This document shows, piece by piece, positions 46,900-57,815 of a stretch of 64,000 bases of DNA. The position numbers and the translations under genes were made by a program. The notes beneath the pieces are model-generated. The model saw only the letters and a program-made list of their open reading frames with translations. It was not told the DNA's origin and made no database searches. Source of the stretch: Nageia nagi (Eukaryota > Pinophyta); assembly GCA_050084985.1 (NCBI GenBank), contig JBITNC010000001.1, positions 72,044,001-72,108,000 of the forward strand, given 5' to 3'. Position 1 is the stretch's first letter, and each line of letters starts with the position of its first letter.

Positions 46900-47480
46900 T
46901 GCACACTTGAATGATTTCATCATTGTTTCCAGTAATTAAAAGATCATCCACATAAATGAGAATCAATACCATGTCTTTTTCTTAATTGAGCACATATAGA
47001 TAAAAGTTAAAAAAATACTTAGAGAATCCAATGTCTACAAAGTACCTTGAAATCTTTTTGTACCAAGCTCAAGGTGCTTGCTTAAGTCCATATAAAGACT
47101 TCTTTAGCTTGCACACAAAGGATTCTTTGCCTTCCATAATAAATCCTTTTGGTTGATTCATGAATATTTTCACATCCAAGTCACCATTGAGAAATGCACT
47201 CTTAACATCAAGTTAAAAAACTTTCCATCCTTGAGATATAAAAAGAGTAAGGAAACTCTCATAGTAGGTATCTTTACCATAGGATCAAAGGTTTCTTCAT
47301 AATCTACATCATATTTTTGAGCAAAACCTTTAGCTACTAACCTTGCCTTGTATATCTCAATATATCTAACTAAATTGAACTTGATCTTGTAGATCTACTT
47401 ATTTCCAATCACATTCTTATCATTAGGATAAGGAACCAAGTCCCAAGTTTTATTTTTCATAAGCACCTCATACTCCACTT
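46900..47480 (-). pseudogene. Copia reverse transcriptase relic
   Basis: In order on the minus strand: TWDLVPYPNDKNVIGNK near 47450, [20 protein letters not shown] and [12 protein letters not shown] (about 47360-47280), [15 protein letters not shown] near 47100, and LILIYVDDLLITGNNDEI with the YVDD catalytic motif at 46954-46943. Then comes FEMIDLDLLHYYLGM, where the expected 'MKMTDLG' type motif is altered. These are clear Ty1/copia RT motifs. Stops and at least one frame break make it inactive. Confidence 0.9.
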
Positions 47481-47779
47481 TCATGGCTTCCATCTAACAC
47501 TCCTGCTTAGAAGTTTCTTTGAAGGTTGAGGGCTCATAGTTGTTGTTAATCTTGGCAATTAAGGATTTATTCAAGGTCATGGTCCTTGTTACCTTTTGTG
47601 TTGGAAAATTTTATTCTTAAGGTGACTTGTCTATATCAATATCCAACTAGCTAGGAGCAACTAAAGAGTCCTCTAGATCATTAACATCCTCATTAGAAGC
47701 ATATTCTTGATGAAGTTCATTGAAATTTACATCCCTTGAAATGAATATTGCTTTATAGGTTGGAGAGTAAAGCCTATAG

Positions 47780-48560
47780 ACTCTATGCTAACTATCATAA
47801 CCTAAAAAGATGTATTTTTTAGCTCTTTTATCCAACTTCTTCCTTTTCTCAGAAATAATGTAGGAGAAAGCTTCACAACTAAACACCCTAAGGTGAGAAA
47901 TGTTAGGTTTTCTTCCTGACCATGCCTCAAAAGGAGTTTTACTCTGAATAGCTTTTGTGGGACACCTATTCAAGGTGTAAATAGTAGTTCTCATAGCTTC
48001 ACTCCATAAGAACTTTGGAAGATTACCCAATATGCATCTAACCATCTCCATGATTATTCTATTTTTCCTTTCAAAAATATCATTCTACTAAGGAGTGTAA
48101 GGAATCATAAACTACCTCTTGATTCCATACTTAGCATAATAGTCATTGAAATCATTGCTATTATATTCTCCCCCATTATATGATCTCAACATCTTGATTT
48201 TAAGGCTAGTTTGATTTTTGGTCTTAAAAACCTTAAAACTTTCAAAGGTTTGATACTTTTACTCAAGTAGATACCCAAAGGTCATCCTACTAAATTCATC
48301 AATGAAGTTCAAGATGTAAGATGTTCCTCCAAGCAACTTAGTTTGAAATAGACCCATCAAATCTGAATTCACAAGTTGAAGAGGTTGAGATGCTCTTATT
48401 GCTTTATCTTTTTCAAACTTTTATTTATGCATATTGCCAAGAATGCACTTCTCACATAGACCAACTGAAGGATAAATTAAAGATAAACCTTCCATAAGTT
48501 CTTGGTCTTTCATGACTTGAATACTCTTATAGTTAAGGTACCTAAATAATGATGCCAAAT
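47780..48560 (-). pseudogene. Copia integrase relic
   Basis: Minus-strand motifs: the zinc-binding end KCILGNMHK near 48440, the catalytic region with SDLMGLFQTKLLGGTSYI (Asp) and FIDEFSRMTFGYLL, then RSYNGGEYNSNDF near 48180 (second Asp replaced: the usual 'RSDNGGE' is RSYNGGE), and NDIFERKNR with the catalytic Glu. The open part 48051-47788 gives LPKFLWSEAMRTTIYTLNRC and KTPFEAWSGRKPNISHLRVF. The order is that of copia elements, integrase before RT. Confidence 0.9.
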
Positions 48561-48773
48561 ATTACCTTTAGAACACACATTAGAAGTAATACATATCTTT
48601 GATGGTACTTGATCCACAATATAGAGGTTATCTTTTATTGATCCTTTAACCAAAGTGGCAAGTCCTTTCTTAATGCACCAATATTGAGAGTCAAACTCAA
48701 AATAGTACCCTTTTTTAGCAACTTAGATTATGGAGAGAAGGTTCATCCTTCACTTAGAAATATAAAGAACATT

Positions 48774-48986
48774 TTAAAGAACCTTTTCATGAATTAGCAC
48801 ACTCCCAATTCCTTGGACTTCAAGGGTAGAGTTATCACCTATCACAACTACATCCTTATTATGCTTGTGAAAGTTCTTAAACTTTTCTTTTTCAAAGAAT
48901 ATGTGATTAGTGCAACCAAATTCAACAATCCATTTAGATGAAAAAAGTGCAAGACATGGAATAGAGTTCCATAGCAAAATGAGCAT
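48774..48986 (-). pseudogene. Copia aspartic protease relic
   Basis: The frame contains SSKWIVEFGCTNHIFFEKEK and VVVIGDNSTLEVQGIGSVLI. The usual active site 'WIVDSGA/CTNHM' is here IVEFGCTNH: the catalytic Asp is Glu and the Ser is Phe, so the enzyme would be dead even in an open frame. The following G.GS/V segment is well kept. Confidence 0.85.
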
Positions 48987-49037
48987 GAGTATTTTTCTTT
49001 CCTTTATAGTTCTTTACATTTCTATTACCTTGTATTT

Positions 49038-49937
49038 TTACTCTCTTTTCTTTCTGTAATAATCAACTTTTTTGTGACCTTGAATGCCACAATAGTTACA
49101 ATTGTCATCAAAAATTTTCTTAGAATAAAGAGTGTTTGCTTTACCTTTTCCATCTCTTTGCTTGAAATGATTATTATTGTCATTGTTCCTATTGCTATGG
49201 TTTTTGTTCTTCCTATTACTATTGTAGCCATTATATATTTTTTCTAACCTTTTAGAAGAAGGATAAGATTTATTTTGAAGGTTAAACTTCTTTTTGAAAG
49301 GAGTTTTGGTTGCTCTAAGAGCAACATTATTATCCTTATGAGAATAAATCAACCCTTTATTGTTAAGGGTTTTCTCATGCTTCAATAGGTGCATTGAAAG
49401 GTTCTCAAGGGAGATGAATTCTTCTTCATCATAAACCCTTATTTTCATAATTGTTACAAATTTTTTAAACTTTGAAGATAGGATTTGAAGAATGATGAAG
49501 ACCATGAACTCATCATTGATCCAAATACATCTATAAGCAATAAGTTGGGTCCTTAGGTCAATGATTTTGTGCAAGTAGATAGACATATTTTCATCTTCCC
49601 CTTGATGATATTGAAGCAAAATTTGGAGAATGGTAAACCTTCTTGAAAAATTTGAACCAAGGTAGATTTGCTTTAGCTTATCCTATGACTCCTTTGTTGA
49701 GGTTGAAGAGGATATCATTAGGAGCATATCATCTAAAACTACATAGTAAATCATGGAGGTTGATAGCTCATTCTTTGTGTTGTAAGCCTATAGTGCCTTC
49801 TCATCTGTAGGAGGTACAAGGTTCTCATTCATTGTTTGTCATAGCTTCTTTACCTATAATTTGGCTCTCATTCAAAGTTTTCAAATCCCATAATTGGAAC
49901 CATCAAGAATATGTTTGGGTAAAAAAGATTCTTCCAT
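49038..49937 (-). pseudogene. Copia gag relic
   Basis: The likely start is ATG at 49937 (MEESFLPKHILDGSNYGI, near the usual 'F.G.NY..W' beginning). Two TGG codons became stops (GI-KL-MRAKL). After further breaks a 193-codon stretch is open (49619-49038): YHQGEDENMSIYLHKIIDLR, KFKKFVTIMKIRVYDEEEFI, a Lys/Asn-rich linker, and the zinc knuckle CNYCGIQGHKKVDYYRKK. The knuckle should be C-x2-C-x4-H-x4-C, but the last Cys is Tyr, which would weaken RNA binding. This gag belongs to the UBN2-type family common in plant copia elements. Confidence 0.88.
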
Positions 49938-50749
49938 TTGTTGCACAACAATGTGAAATAATAAGCATATGTTTTCAATAAATAAAATGTTAAGTTATAA
50001 CTATGTAAATAATACAAGTTACATTTAAGATTAAATACATGATTGATTTGATTCACAAGTACAAATATTTTACAATTCAAATAATAACCCATGTACCCAA
50101 ATACATTTCTCATCTCAAGAACTGTAGATTTAGAGTGACATTGTTGAGACTTGTTTTCTTATCTAAAATTAGGCCTTCATTTGGATGCCCACATAAGAGG
50201 ATCCCAAGTACTACTAATCCTTAACCATTTTCCCTTGGGTAGAAATATACTCTCATAAGGATAAGTACTAGCTATTTTCCAAGTTTTTGGTGTTTATTAG
50301 ATCGACCAAATTATTAATCTTGATTAGGTTTAAAGTTTTCCTCCTAGGTTATTAGGATAATTCCTAAATGGACATGCAGACATGTGGTATCACTACATAC
50401 ATGCATGTCCACCTAATAGAGTTATGTCCATACCAACAAAAAACTTAGGGGTAATTAAGAAGTATGAACTTTTCACCACTTGGATTGTCAAACTTAAAGG
50501 CTCCAGTCTACCTATCCTCACATCATGGCTCCCCAAATAAGTCATGTTATAGAATGTACATGTGGATGTGTTCATTTTAAGGGGTTGCTCATATCAATAT
50601 TTACATTTTTATTTACATAAGCAAGTAAATCAAAGTGCAAAATATGAAATAAAAAATCATAAGTAAAACATCATTCATTTAATAACTTGAAACCTAAGTG
50701 TCCAATGGATTTTGTTTACTAACCCCTAAAGGACATCTTTACATCAACT

Positions 50750-51340
50750 TTATTTTGTACAAATCTATTAACTTTGCATAAGATCATGCATCAATGTCAT
50801 AAGTATAAGTATGCATCATTAACTTAAGAAGCATGCATCAATCCATAACTTAAAAAAAATTAAGTAAGCACTATTTTTCATAAGAACTAGTCCATTCATA
50901 AAACATGCATTATTTCAAAATATACCATGCATTATTCCCATAACTTGCATAAGAAAGTAAAAGGCATCATAACTTAAGTAATAATCATGCATTTTGACCT
51001 TTAAAAAATAAGTCTTAAGCATCTAACTTAAAAATTAAGTCCTTAAGCATGCATCAAAAAAAAAATTCTAAGCATGCATCATTAAAAATTTAAGCATAAG
51101 CATGCTTTTAACTTAAAGAACTAAGTACTAATAATAAGCATGCAATAACTTAAGTATTAACCATAAGTATTAATCTTAAGCATGCATTTATTAACTTTAA
51201 CAAATAAGTATTAAGCATGCATTTAGCTTTAAGATTTAAGTACTAAGCATAAGCTTGCATCTTAAAGTAAAAATGATTTAGTACTTAGCATAAGCATGCA
51301 TTTTATAGTAAAAACATTTAGTATGCAAACTAGATTTAAG
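50750..51340. repeat. Degenerate 'taagcatgcat' word array
   Basis: The words 'ttaagcatgcat', 'aagtatgcatcatt' and 'aagcataagcatgc' recur some fifteen times at irregular spacing of 20-60 bp, mixed with 'aacttaag' and 'taagtatt'. The repeat core ATGCATGC is palindromic, which gives a dense field of short inverted repeats. Confidence 0.65.
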
Positions 51341-52787
51341 TAGGAAATTTATACAAATTTCCCCCCTTTTTTACTTAAAGGTTTATCCCTAAGGTAGCAT
51401 ACTAAATAATTTATTCTTAAAAGTATTTTGAATAAGTGCATTTAATAGTAATGATGAATTGTGGACCAAGTCAAAAATAATGTAAGTATACTCATCATGA
51501 AAATACTTTAAGTGACTTGTAGGCATCTAAATGCATTTAATGATTTCTAAGTTTGAGTAAATTTCTTATAAGTCATTTAGGTGCATTTAATATTGCAGGT
51601 AAAGTCCACACTTCTTCTAAGTGCATTTAATTCTATTTTAATATTTTACTCCATGTTAAGGGAGTCCTCTTTAAAAACTAAGTTTATGCTAGTAGGTACA
51701 TAAAAAAAAGGTACTTCTCTGTTAAATAAAATGATAAAGTCTGAAAAGAAATAAATGAACCTTCGTTGGCCATGTAGCAACAAAATAAACAAATAATAAA
51801 AGAAGAAAAGACACATGAGTGATAAATACAGAACTTCCTTATGCAGTGAGAAAATAAAAAAAAAAAATAACTAGCCCCCCCTTCCCTTACAATGAGATGC
51901 TTGTTAGCAACCTCTACAATAGATTCAATGAAGGATCCCATGCCTACAGGAGTAGCCTACCTCATAGCAAAAGAGTGAGAAGTATAGTCATGAGGAGCTA
52001 AAAACCACCATTATAGTGGCTAGGAGCTCATGTAGAAGAAGAAGAAAAAAAGGTCATGTGAAGTGTTGGTGAAGGGATGAGCATGAGAAGAGATGAAAGG
52101 TGGTCACATAGTTCTAAAACTAGCATATGTACAAAGAGAGGGCTATGGTGAAAGGAAGGTAGAGGGGAGAAGATACATGTGCAAGGCACCATGAGAAAAG
52201 GAGAGGGACTTGCAAATGGAAAAAGATTCATGCAAGAAGAGTTTGCAACTATAGCCAAAGCTCAATAGTAGCAAGCCATGGGAGGAGCTACATGGGTGTA
52301 AGGAGCCAAGTGAGGTCAATGTGAAGCAAGAAATGAAAAAAAAAGGCTACATAGCAAGTGATGGATAGGGGAAGACCCTTTCAAAAGGATACAATTCCCA
52401 CATAGAGTAGGAAAATGTGAGGAGAGGAGCTCTTATTTGGCCATATTCAATCTGCAAGGATTCTTATTCGCTCCTCTCCTTCCTTTGGCTTAGGGCTTGG
52501 CAGCTAGCTGTAAGAAAGAATGCAAAGGAGAGAATCAAATGAAGAGAAGGAACAAGAATAGAGAGATAGGATTTTGTGCTAGAAATGTAATAAGGTAGGG
52601 AATTTGAAGTGTTCTACTTGGATTGGATGGTAGCACCACATCTACAGTGTGCATGTGTATGGAAATGCTAAATTTTGATCACCTTCTTGATCCGTCAAAG
52701 GTCCTTGATCATGCTATGGCCAGATGTTTGAATCATAATAGTATTTGAGAGGTAGCAATAATAATATTGAGATTCCAAATGAATTGT

Positions 52788-52812
52788 GTGTGTGTATATA
52801 TATATAGATATA
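52788..52812. repeat. TG/TA microsatellite
   Basis: A run of TG followed by a run of TA dinucleotides ('tgtgtgtgtatatatatata'). Confidence 0.85.
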
Positions 52813-53277
52813 ATTTTATTGCAAATATAAATGATACCCTCTTAATGCAAACTATTGTGAACTAATTACCCTTTTTTTGTTTTAAAAATATATATTTTGT
52901 AGTATTACAAAGTAATATTACTTTTGTAATATTACATAAATTTTATATAATAACTATCTAAAAAAATGTATCAATTAAATAAATTGCAAGTAATCATTGG
53001 AGGTTAGCGTAAACAAAAAAAATTTGCAATTTTGTTAGCCATATTATGCTTAAAAGAACTAACATATAGCAAATACTATGTTAGTAACATAAGGTAATGA
53101 TAAAAAAAATTAACCAAGGGGGAAGGAATTTATACCTTCTCATAGTGTTACCTCAACAATTAAATGAATATATGAGGTGTCTAATGAGGGATAAATATCA
53201 CCAAGTTGTACAACAAGAGTGTTATCACCAAGAAGAAGAGCTTCCACACCAAGAATGTGAAGAAGAGCTTTCAAGGA

Positions 53278-53289
53278 GATCTGATACCA
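53278..53289 (-). other. Primer-binding site of copia element (initiator Met tRNA)
   Basis: The minus strand reads TGGTATCAGATC, two bases inside the right LTR. It agrees with the canonical plant TGGTATCAGAGC except for one base. Confidence 0.88.
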
Positions 53290-53291
53290 AA

Positions 53292-53780
53292 TGAAAGAAT
53301 TGAACTATAACAAGAACAATCCTAATCAACCAATATCTCTTGAAAGCTCATAATACACATATAACAATCTCACAAAGTAACTTAAGATGTATAATGGTTC
53401 CTCCAACTAGGATTACATCCACTAACTATATCTTTACTTCAATCACAAATATAACTCTCTTACAATCCTCCTAATCTTTTTTCCTAACCACTATCCTATA
53501 GCATAACTTTACTCCATAATTAATGTGCAATTACAAAGAGGAAGCCTTCTATTTATAGGCCAAAATCCCTCTTTGGATCACTCTTTTTATCCAATGTACA
53601 AAAACACAACATGCACATCCTTTTACCCAAAGGGCATGCTCATGACATGGAGTGTAGGACAAGTTACATTATCATATTCACTTAAATACTTAAGGTATCA
53701 AATGATACTCTTAAGTATTAATGAGTTTACATAGAATATTTAATACAAACCTTTACAATAATGCATTATACATTCCAACA
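53292..53780 (-). repeat. 5' LTR of copia element
   Basis: This 489-bp repeat is homologous to 44594-45098, the main difference being a short indel in the '(aatct)cacaaataagacaatat' stretch. ATAAT follows at 53781-53785. Confidence 0.93.
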
Positions 53781-53785
53781 ATAAT

Positions 53786-55030
53786 TCATCAAGAAACCCA
53801 TTCTATGCATACCTTGTAATCATTGAATTCCATGAGATGATGTCTCTTTGTTGCATTTTATCATATAGAACATAGGCCTTTTGTATATTCCCAAACTTAT
53901 AATACATATATATAGTATAATATTTGTCACAATGATATTTAAGTTAAAACCACTTCTTAAGATATTGAGTTGGCACAAAGATAAATACTAGTTGAGGTTA
54001 TCTAAACCATATTAGTTTTATCGATATCATTGTAAGTTATGCATAATACTTGAGCATAGTTATGAAAATGATAATAATAAAATGAAAAATATTTCATGAA
54101 TATTTTTACAAACTATGCTTGAGAATTGTGTATAAAGGAGAGATACTTAAAGATTTACCTAGATTTGTTGACTTTATCATCAAGTTGAATTTGGATGAGA
54201 AATAAAAAAGAGTTCTAAATAAAACATAAAATATAGGAAACATAATGAGTAGATATTTTTTGTATCTTATAAAAGGGTTCATTGAATTCCATGAAATAAT
54301 TAATTCATAATGCATATTATCATAGAAAAACCTTTCCTTATTATGCTCCTGCATTTTTTATACATGTCTATTAGGGCTGCTATCATAATTGCATGCAAAA
54401 GAAATCCAACTAGTTATTCTTCTATGAACGTCCATGCCCTATTTTAAATATTCAAAAGTTATAAATATAGGAATGATTAATACATGGATAAGAAGGTTAG
54501 TAATGCATATATAATGACTTATCCCCAAAATAATGCAATAAGAGTCACTCATGTTATTAAATTATTTATAATCATCATCCAATAGACCTACATGGCTAAA
54601 TGCAAGTATAACACATACAAAGGTTATGTTGTTAAGGTTGGTTCCCAAGTGATTCATCAAATCAAAAAGTTTAAGGGAATACTTATACAACATTTTCTAT
54701 TTGTACAAATATTTATTAACATCACTTTTTCAAAAACTAAAATGGAACATGGTTTCCTATATACATAAAAGCATGCACCATGTAATTGTGTAAGACTCTT
54801 TAGATCTTGTATTACTTTGCAACATATTTAGGCTTCAATAAAAAATAATTATCACCAAAAAATTCCATATTCCTACATTATTATGTGATTTACAAGAACT
54901 ATGAGGACACATCCACATATCCAAATTTGGTATTTTAGCAATTAAGTTCAAAGCTTCCTTAAACTAGCTTCCATAACCAAGGTGGTCTACAATGCATGGA
55001 TAATGATTCATCCCATGAATAATGCACATG
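53786..55030 (-). pseudogene. PPR (PLS-type) protein relic, block 3
   Basis: The minus strand from 54990 shows HYPCIVDHLG, then FKEALNLIAKIP (E-motif-like). Near 54450-54250 it shows GMDVHRRITSWI, a decayed LIDMYKK segment and DNMHYELIISWNSMNPF. Near 53840 there is another 'SW-..-GF' unit. It continues block 2 across the copia insertion. Its plus-strand phrase 'aataatgcaataagagtcactc' near 54528 matches 11467-11489 in block 1, so the blocks are paralogous copies. All frames are broken. Confidence 0.7.
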
Positions 55031-56385
55031 TTGGAAGTATGTGTTTATTGACCTAAGGTAATGTGAATTGTGCTCATTTAATGAAAGTAAATCCTATATA
55101 GAAGATACAAACTAGTTGTAAATTGATCTTAAGTATGAAGGTTCACTCCTTATATGTTGAGGTTTTGAGTTTAAGGGTTAGAAAAGATAAGATTTAGAAA
55201 TGTATAGGGTTATAAAATATAAGAGTTAGAAATGTATAGGACAAAATAGGGTGAACTAGCACCACCACTAGAATCAAAAATATTTTGATCCTTTGGTACA
55301 TATATTGTTCAAATTTCACATACATAGGTAGTCTTAGCTGGATGTTCTAGTGAAATGACTATGGTACATAATAACCATGGTCTAATACACACATGAATTC
55401 CTTTATGGGAGGAATGCAACTATTAGCAACAACCCTAGAGTGACATATATTTCAAACACAACCTGAGAGGGCAAACAGTATGAGCTCATCATCCCAAAAC
55501 ATACAATAATTTTTAGAGTACAATATTTAATAAGTATTCAACCTTTTATTTATTTTAGGCCTCTAGTATTTATAAAAATTTACAAGAGTTAGGATAGATC
55601 CCTATCTACTAAACTATGAGATGTTAATGCTCATTGATTACAAAATAAGATCTTTTAGATCTTAGAAAGGTATTTACATAATCCAAAATAAAATATTAAG
55701 AAATTCATATTTATCTAGAGTACAATAAATAAGAGTTCCATCATCTTCTTGATCTTTGGTAACAATCTCATTTGGAAGCTTTTGATTCTTATTTATTCTA
55801 TCTTCATGCTATAAATCGATATCATATTAGATCAGGGTTTGCTTATGATCAAATTGTATATTTGTAGTTGGAGAACTCCTAAATTTGATTCCTATAGCAT
55901 TTATTGTAGTATGGATAAAAGGTGTTTATTCCTTTTTCTTGATTAGACTCTTCTTAAAAATGCAGTTATAGAAGTTATTACCTTAGTTCTGACCTAGCAA
56001 TCTAATTTTGTACATCAAGTAATACTTAGTCAGCTTGCCAATAATCTTATATTATTATATTTTAATTTTTATCTTATTATATAAGGGTATTTGGTGATCA
56101 TGGAGACTCTATAGACTTGATCTTTGAATTTGGATTGAATCTACATTCTCCCATAGGTAATCTGCATTAAAATCAAGTTGGATGGGTCATTTTGCAGTGT
56201 CTTTTAAAGAATCCTTATACTTTCACAATGTAGAGAAACCTTATGATGTCAAAGCTCTCTAGAGTGCTAATTTCCTTTGTATTATGTGTTTTCAAAGTAC
56301 AAATGAGCTTGGTGAGAGTGCATACTTCCTTTACTTTGAGCAGGATAATGTGTTTTGAACTATCTTCTTCAATGCAAAGGATGTT
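55031..56385. other. Anonymous AT-rich DNA
   Basis: No recognisable gene. Short frames only. No CACTA right end or transposase_24 trace was found here, although CACTA copy 2 might be expected to end in this interval. Confidence 0.4.
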
Positions 56386-56390
56386 GATGT

Positions 56391-57131
56391 TGTACACTCT
56401 AAATTGTGTAAACTATGAACATGCATAATAAATAAAATAATCTAAAATATAATAAAAGCTAGATATGTACACTATATCAAATAAAACAAATATAAATGAA
56501 AAGCATGCACTTGATATGAAGTGTATGTACAATCCTCAAAAGCAAATGTCAATGGATCTTCGAAGGATTGGGATTGTATCAAAGGTGAGCTTGCAATGGA
56601 TCTTTGTATGCATGGATAAACAACCTTTTCCATCAAAATATGAAATCCTCAATCCTCAAGAGGCACACTATTAACATCCTAAAAGAAGTACATTTTTAAC
56701 AACATTAAATATGATGAATTATGGAGTGCACAAAATATATAAAGTTTTAGAGCTCAAAGTATAATAATTTCTCATGATAGATGGCATCTAAAGATAGCAT
56801 TTATTAATGAATATTGCATGAGAAAATCACCTATTAGAGATATTGTATCAAAGAGTTTCAATATGTGGAGGTCAACCCATTCCATTTGTATATATAACCT
56901 ACAAATATATGGAAAGGAGTGAAGGCCAACCTTTATCAATAATATCATAATTGTTGTATTCAAGATACTTTAAAATATGAACCATAATAAATAATATAGC
57001 ATTTAATATAAGACATGTTATTGCATTGTAATATCAACTTTATCTTGATATTTATAATATTGCAATAAGTCATTTAGGAAGTCTAAATATAATTTATTAA
57101 ATAAATAATAAATCATTTTTAGGTGTCCACA
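56391..57131 (-). repeat. 3' LTR, family A copy 2
   Basis: This 741-bp LTR has the plus-strand limits 'tgtacactctaaattgtg' and 'tttttaggtgtccaca'. On its own strand it begins TGTGGACACCTAAAAATG and ends TAGAGTGTACA. It matches the LTRs at 3253-3960 and 61320-62062 throughout. Confidence 0.78.
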
Positions 57132-57147
57132 TTTTCTCCCTCTTTGC
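57132..57147 (-). other. Polypurine tract, family A copy 2
   Basis: On the minus strand CAAAGAGGGAGAAAA directly precedes the LTR start. Confidence 0.7.
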
Positions 57148-57237
57148 ATATGAAATGAAAAGCATTGAAATTGTATAATCCAAAGAAGTTTAAAGAAGAG
57201 AAGAAAATTTTCAATAGTAAAGTGGAATTCCCTTTAT

Positions 57238-57483
57238 TCAATAAATATAAAAAGTATGATATGTCTTATATCCCCTTTTTTCTTGTATTTCCTCTTGCTC
57301 TAGCTTCTTTGGGGAATCAAACAAAAAATTAGAATTTGTATATGAGGAAATTACCTCTATTTGTATCTTACTCTCCTGAATAATATCTTTTTGAGAACAA
57401 TCCAACATAATACCCACATAGATCATATCCCATGAAAGGATAATCAATTTAAATAAAAAGGATAAAATAAATATGATATCCAT
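57238..57483 (-). CDS. Short conserved sense ORF, family A copy 2
   Basis: An 81-codon frame with SWDMIYVGIMLDCS and IEVISSYTNS, equivalent to 2939-3154 and 62121-62363. It is on the sense strand of its element and ends about 100 bp before the LTR. Its N-terminal extension (MDIIFILSFLFKL) is hydrophobic. The middle and acidic EQEEIQEK part are conserved. Function unknown. Confidence 0.4.
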   Translation of the reverse strand: MDIIFILSFLFKLIILSWDMIYVGIMLDCSQKDIIQESKIQIEVISSYTNSNFLFDSPKKLEQEEIQEKRGYKTYHTFYIY

Positions 57484-57591
57484 TGTGTTACTATAGTCAT
57501 TGGGACTCAGTCCAATTGAATCATGATTATCAAGTTGATGAGGTCCTTTGATGCCTCAAGATTTGAATAGCCTACAATTTGTGAGATATTT

Positions 57592-57815
57592 TGATGAGGA
57601 ATAATAAATAATATTGTTAAATGGGTATCTAGGATAAAATAATGCTATGGATGCATTTAGTTAAGGTCATTTAATATTTATGGTTGTCTTGTAAAGTTGT
57701 GTCCTCAATACCATGTTCTCAAAATATGATATTCATTCTTTTAAATGCCTATTTATAAGCTTCTTTTTGTAATGAAATGTATTTTGTATTATAGTTCCTT
57801 CTCTTTTTAATATTG
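57592..57815 (+). repeat. 5' LTR of small element
   Basis: It starts 'tgatgaggaataataaataatattg' and shares 'gtatctaggataaa', 'ttaaggtcatttaatatttatggttgtcttgtaaa' and 'gtaatgaaat(g/t)tattttg' with the right LTR. The 3' limit is uncertain. Confidence 0.75.

Larger units (their letters stand above)
49938..53277 (-). other. Unusually long leader of copia element
   Basis: About 3.3 kb separates the primer-binding site from gag, whereas most plant copia leaders are very short. The stretch contains an ATGCATGC-rich word array (50750-51340), a relatively GC-richer segment (about 51900-52700) with purine-rich runs on the plus strand, and a TG/TA microsatellite near 52788-52812. No open frame I recognise lies in it. 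It may be an inserted element with unseen ends, a captured host segment, or a genuine long leader. Confidence 0.5.
44594..53780 (-). mobile_element. Ty1/copia LTR retrotransposon, complete but dead (minus)
   Basis: This 9187-bp element has LTRs of 505 and 489 bp, an exact 5-bp target duplication (ATAAT), an initiator-Met primer-binding site inside the right LTR and a polypurine tract inside the left LTR. On the minus strand the order gag, protease, integrase, RT, RNase H is that of Ty1/copia. Two unusual parts stand out: a leader of about 3.3 kb between primer-binding site and gag, and a tandem-repeat array in the 3' UTR. It interrupts a PPR relic. Stops and frameshifts throughout show it is inactive. 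Confidence 0.93.

Noticed and set aside
50750-51340. Array of 'taagcatgcat' words as a CRISPR-like or direct-repeat array
   Set aside because: Spacing is irregular, spacers are not unique and the genome context is plant retrotransposon; it is a degenerate simple repeat.
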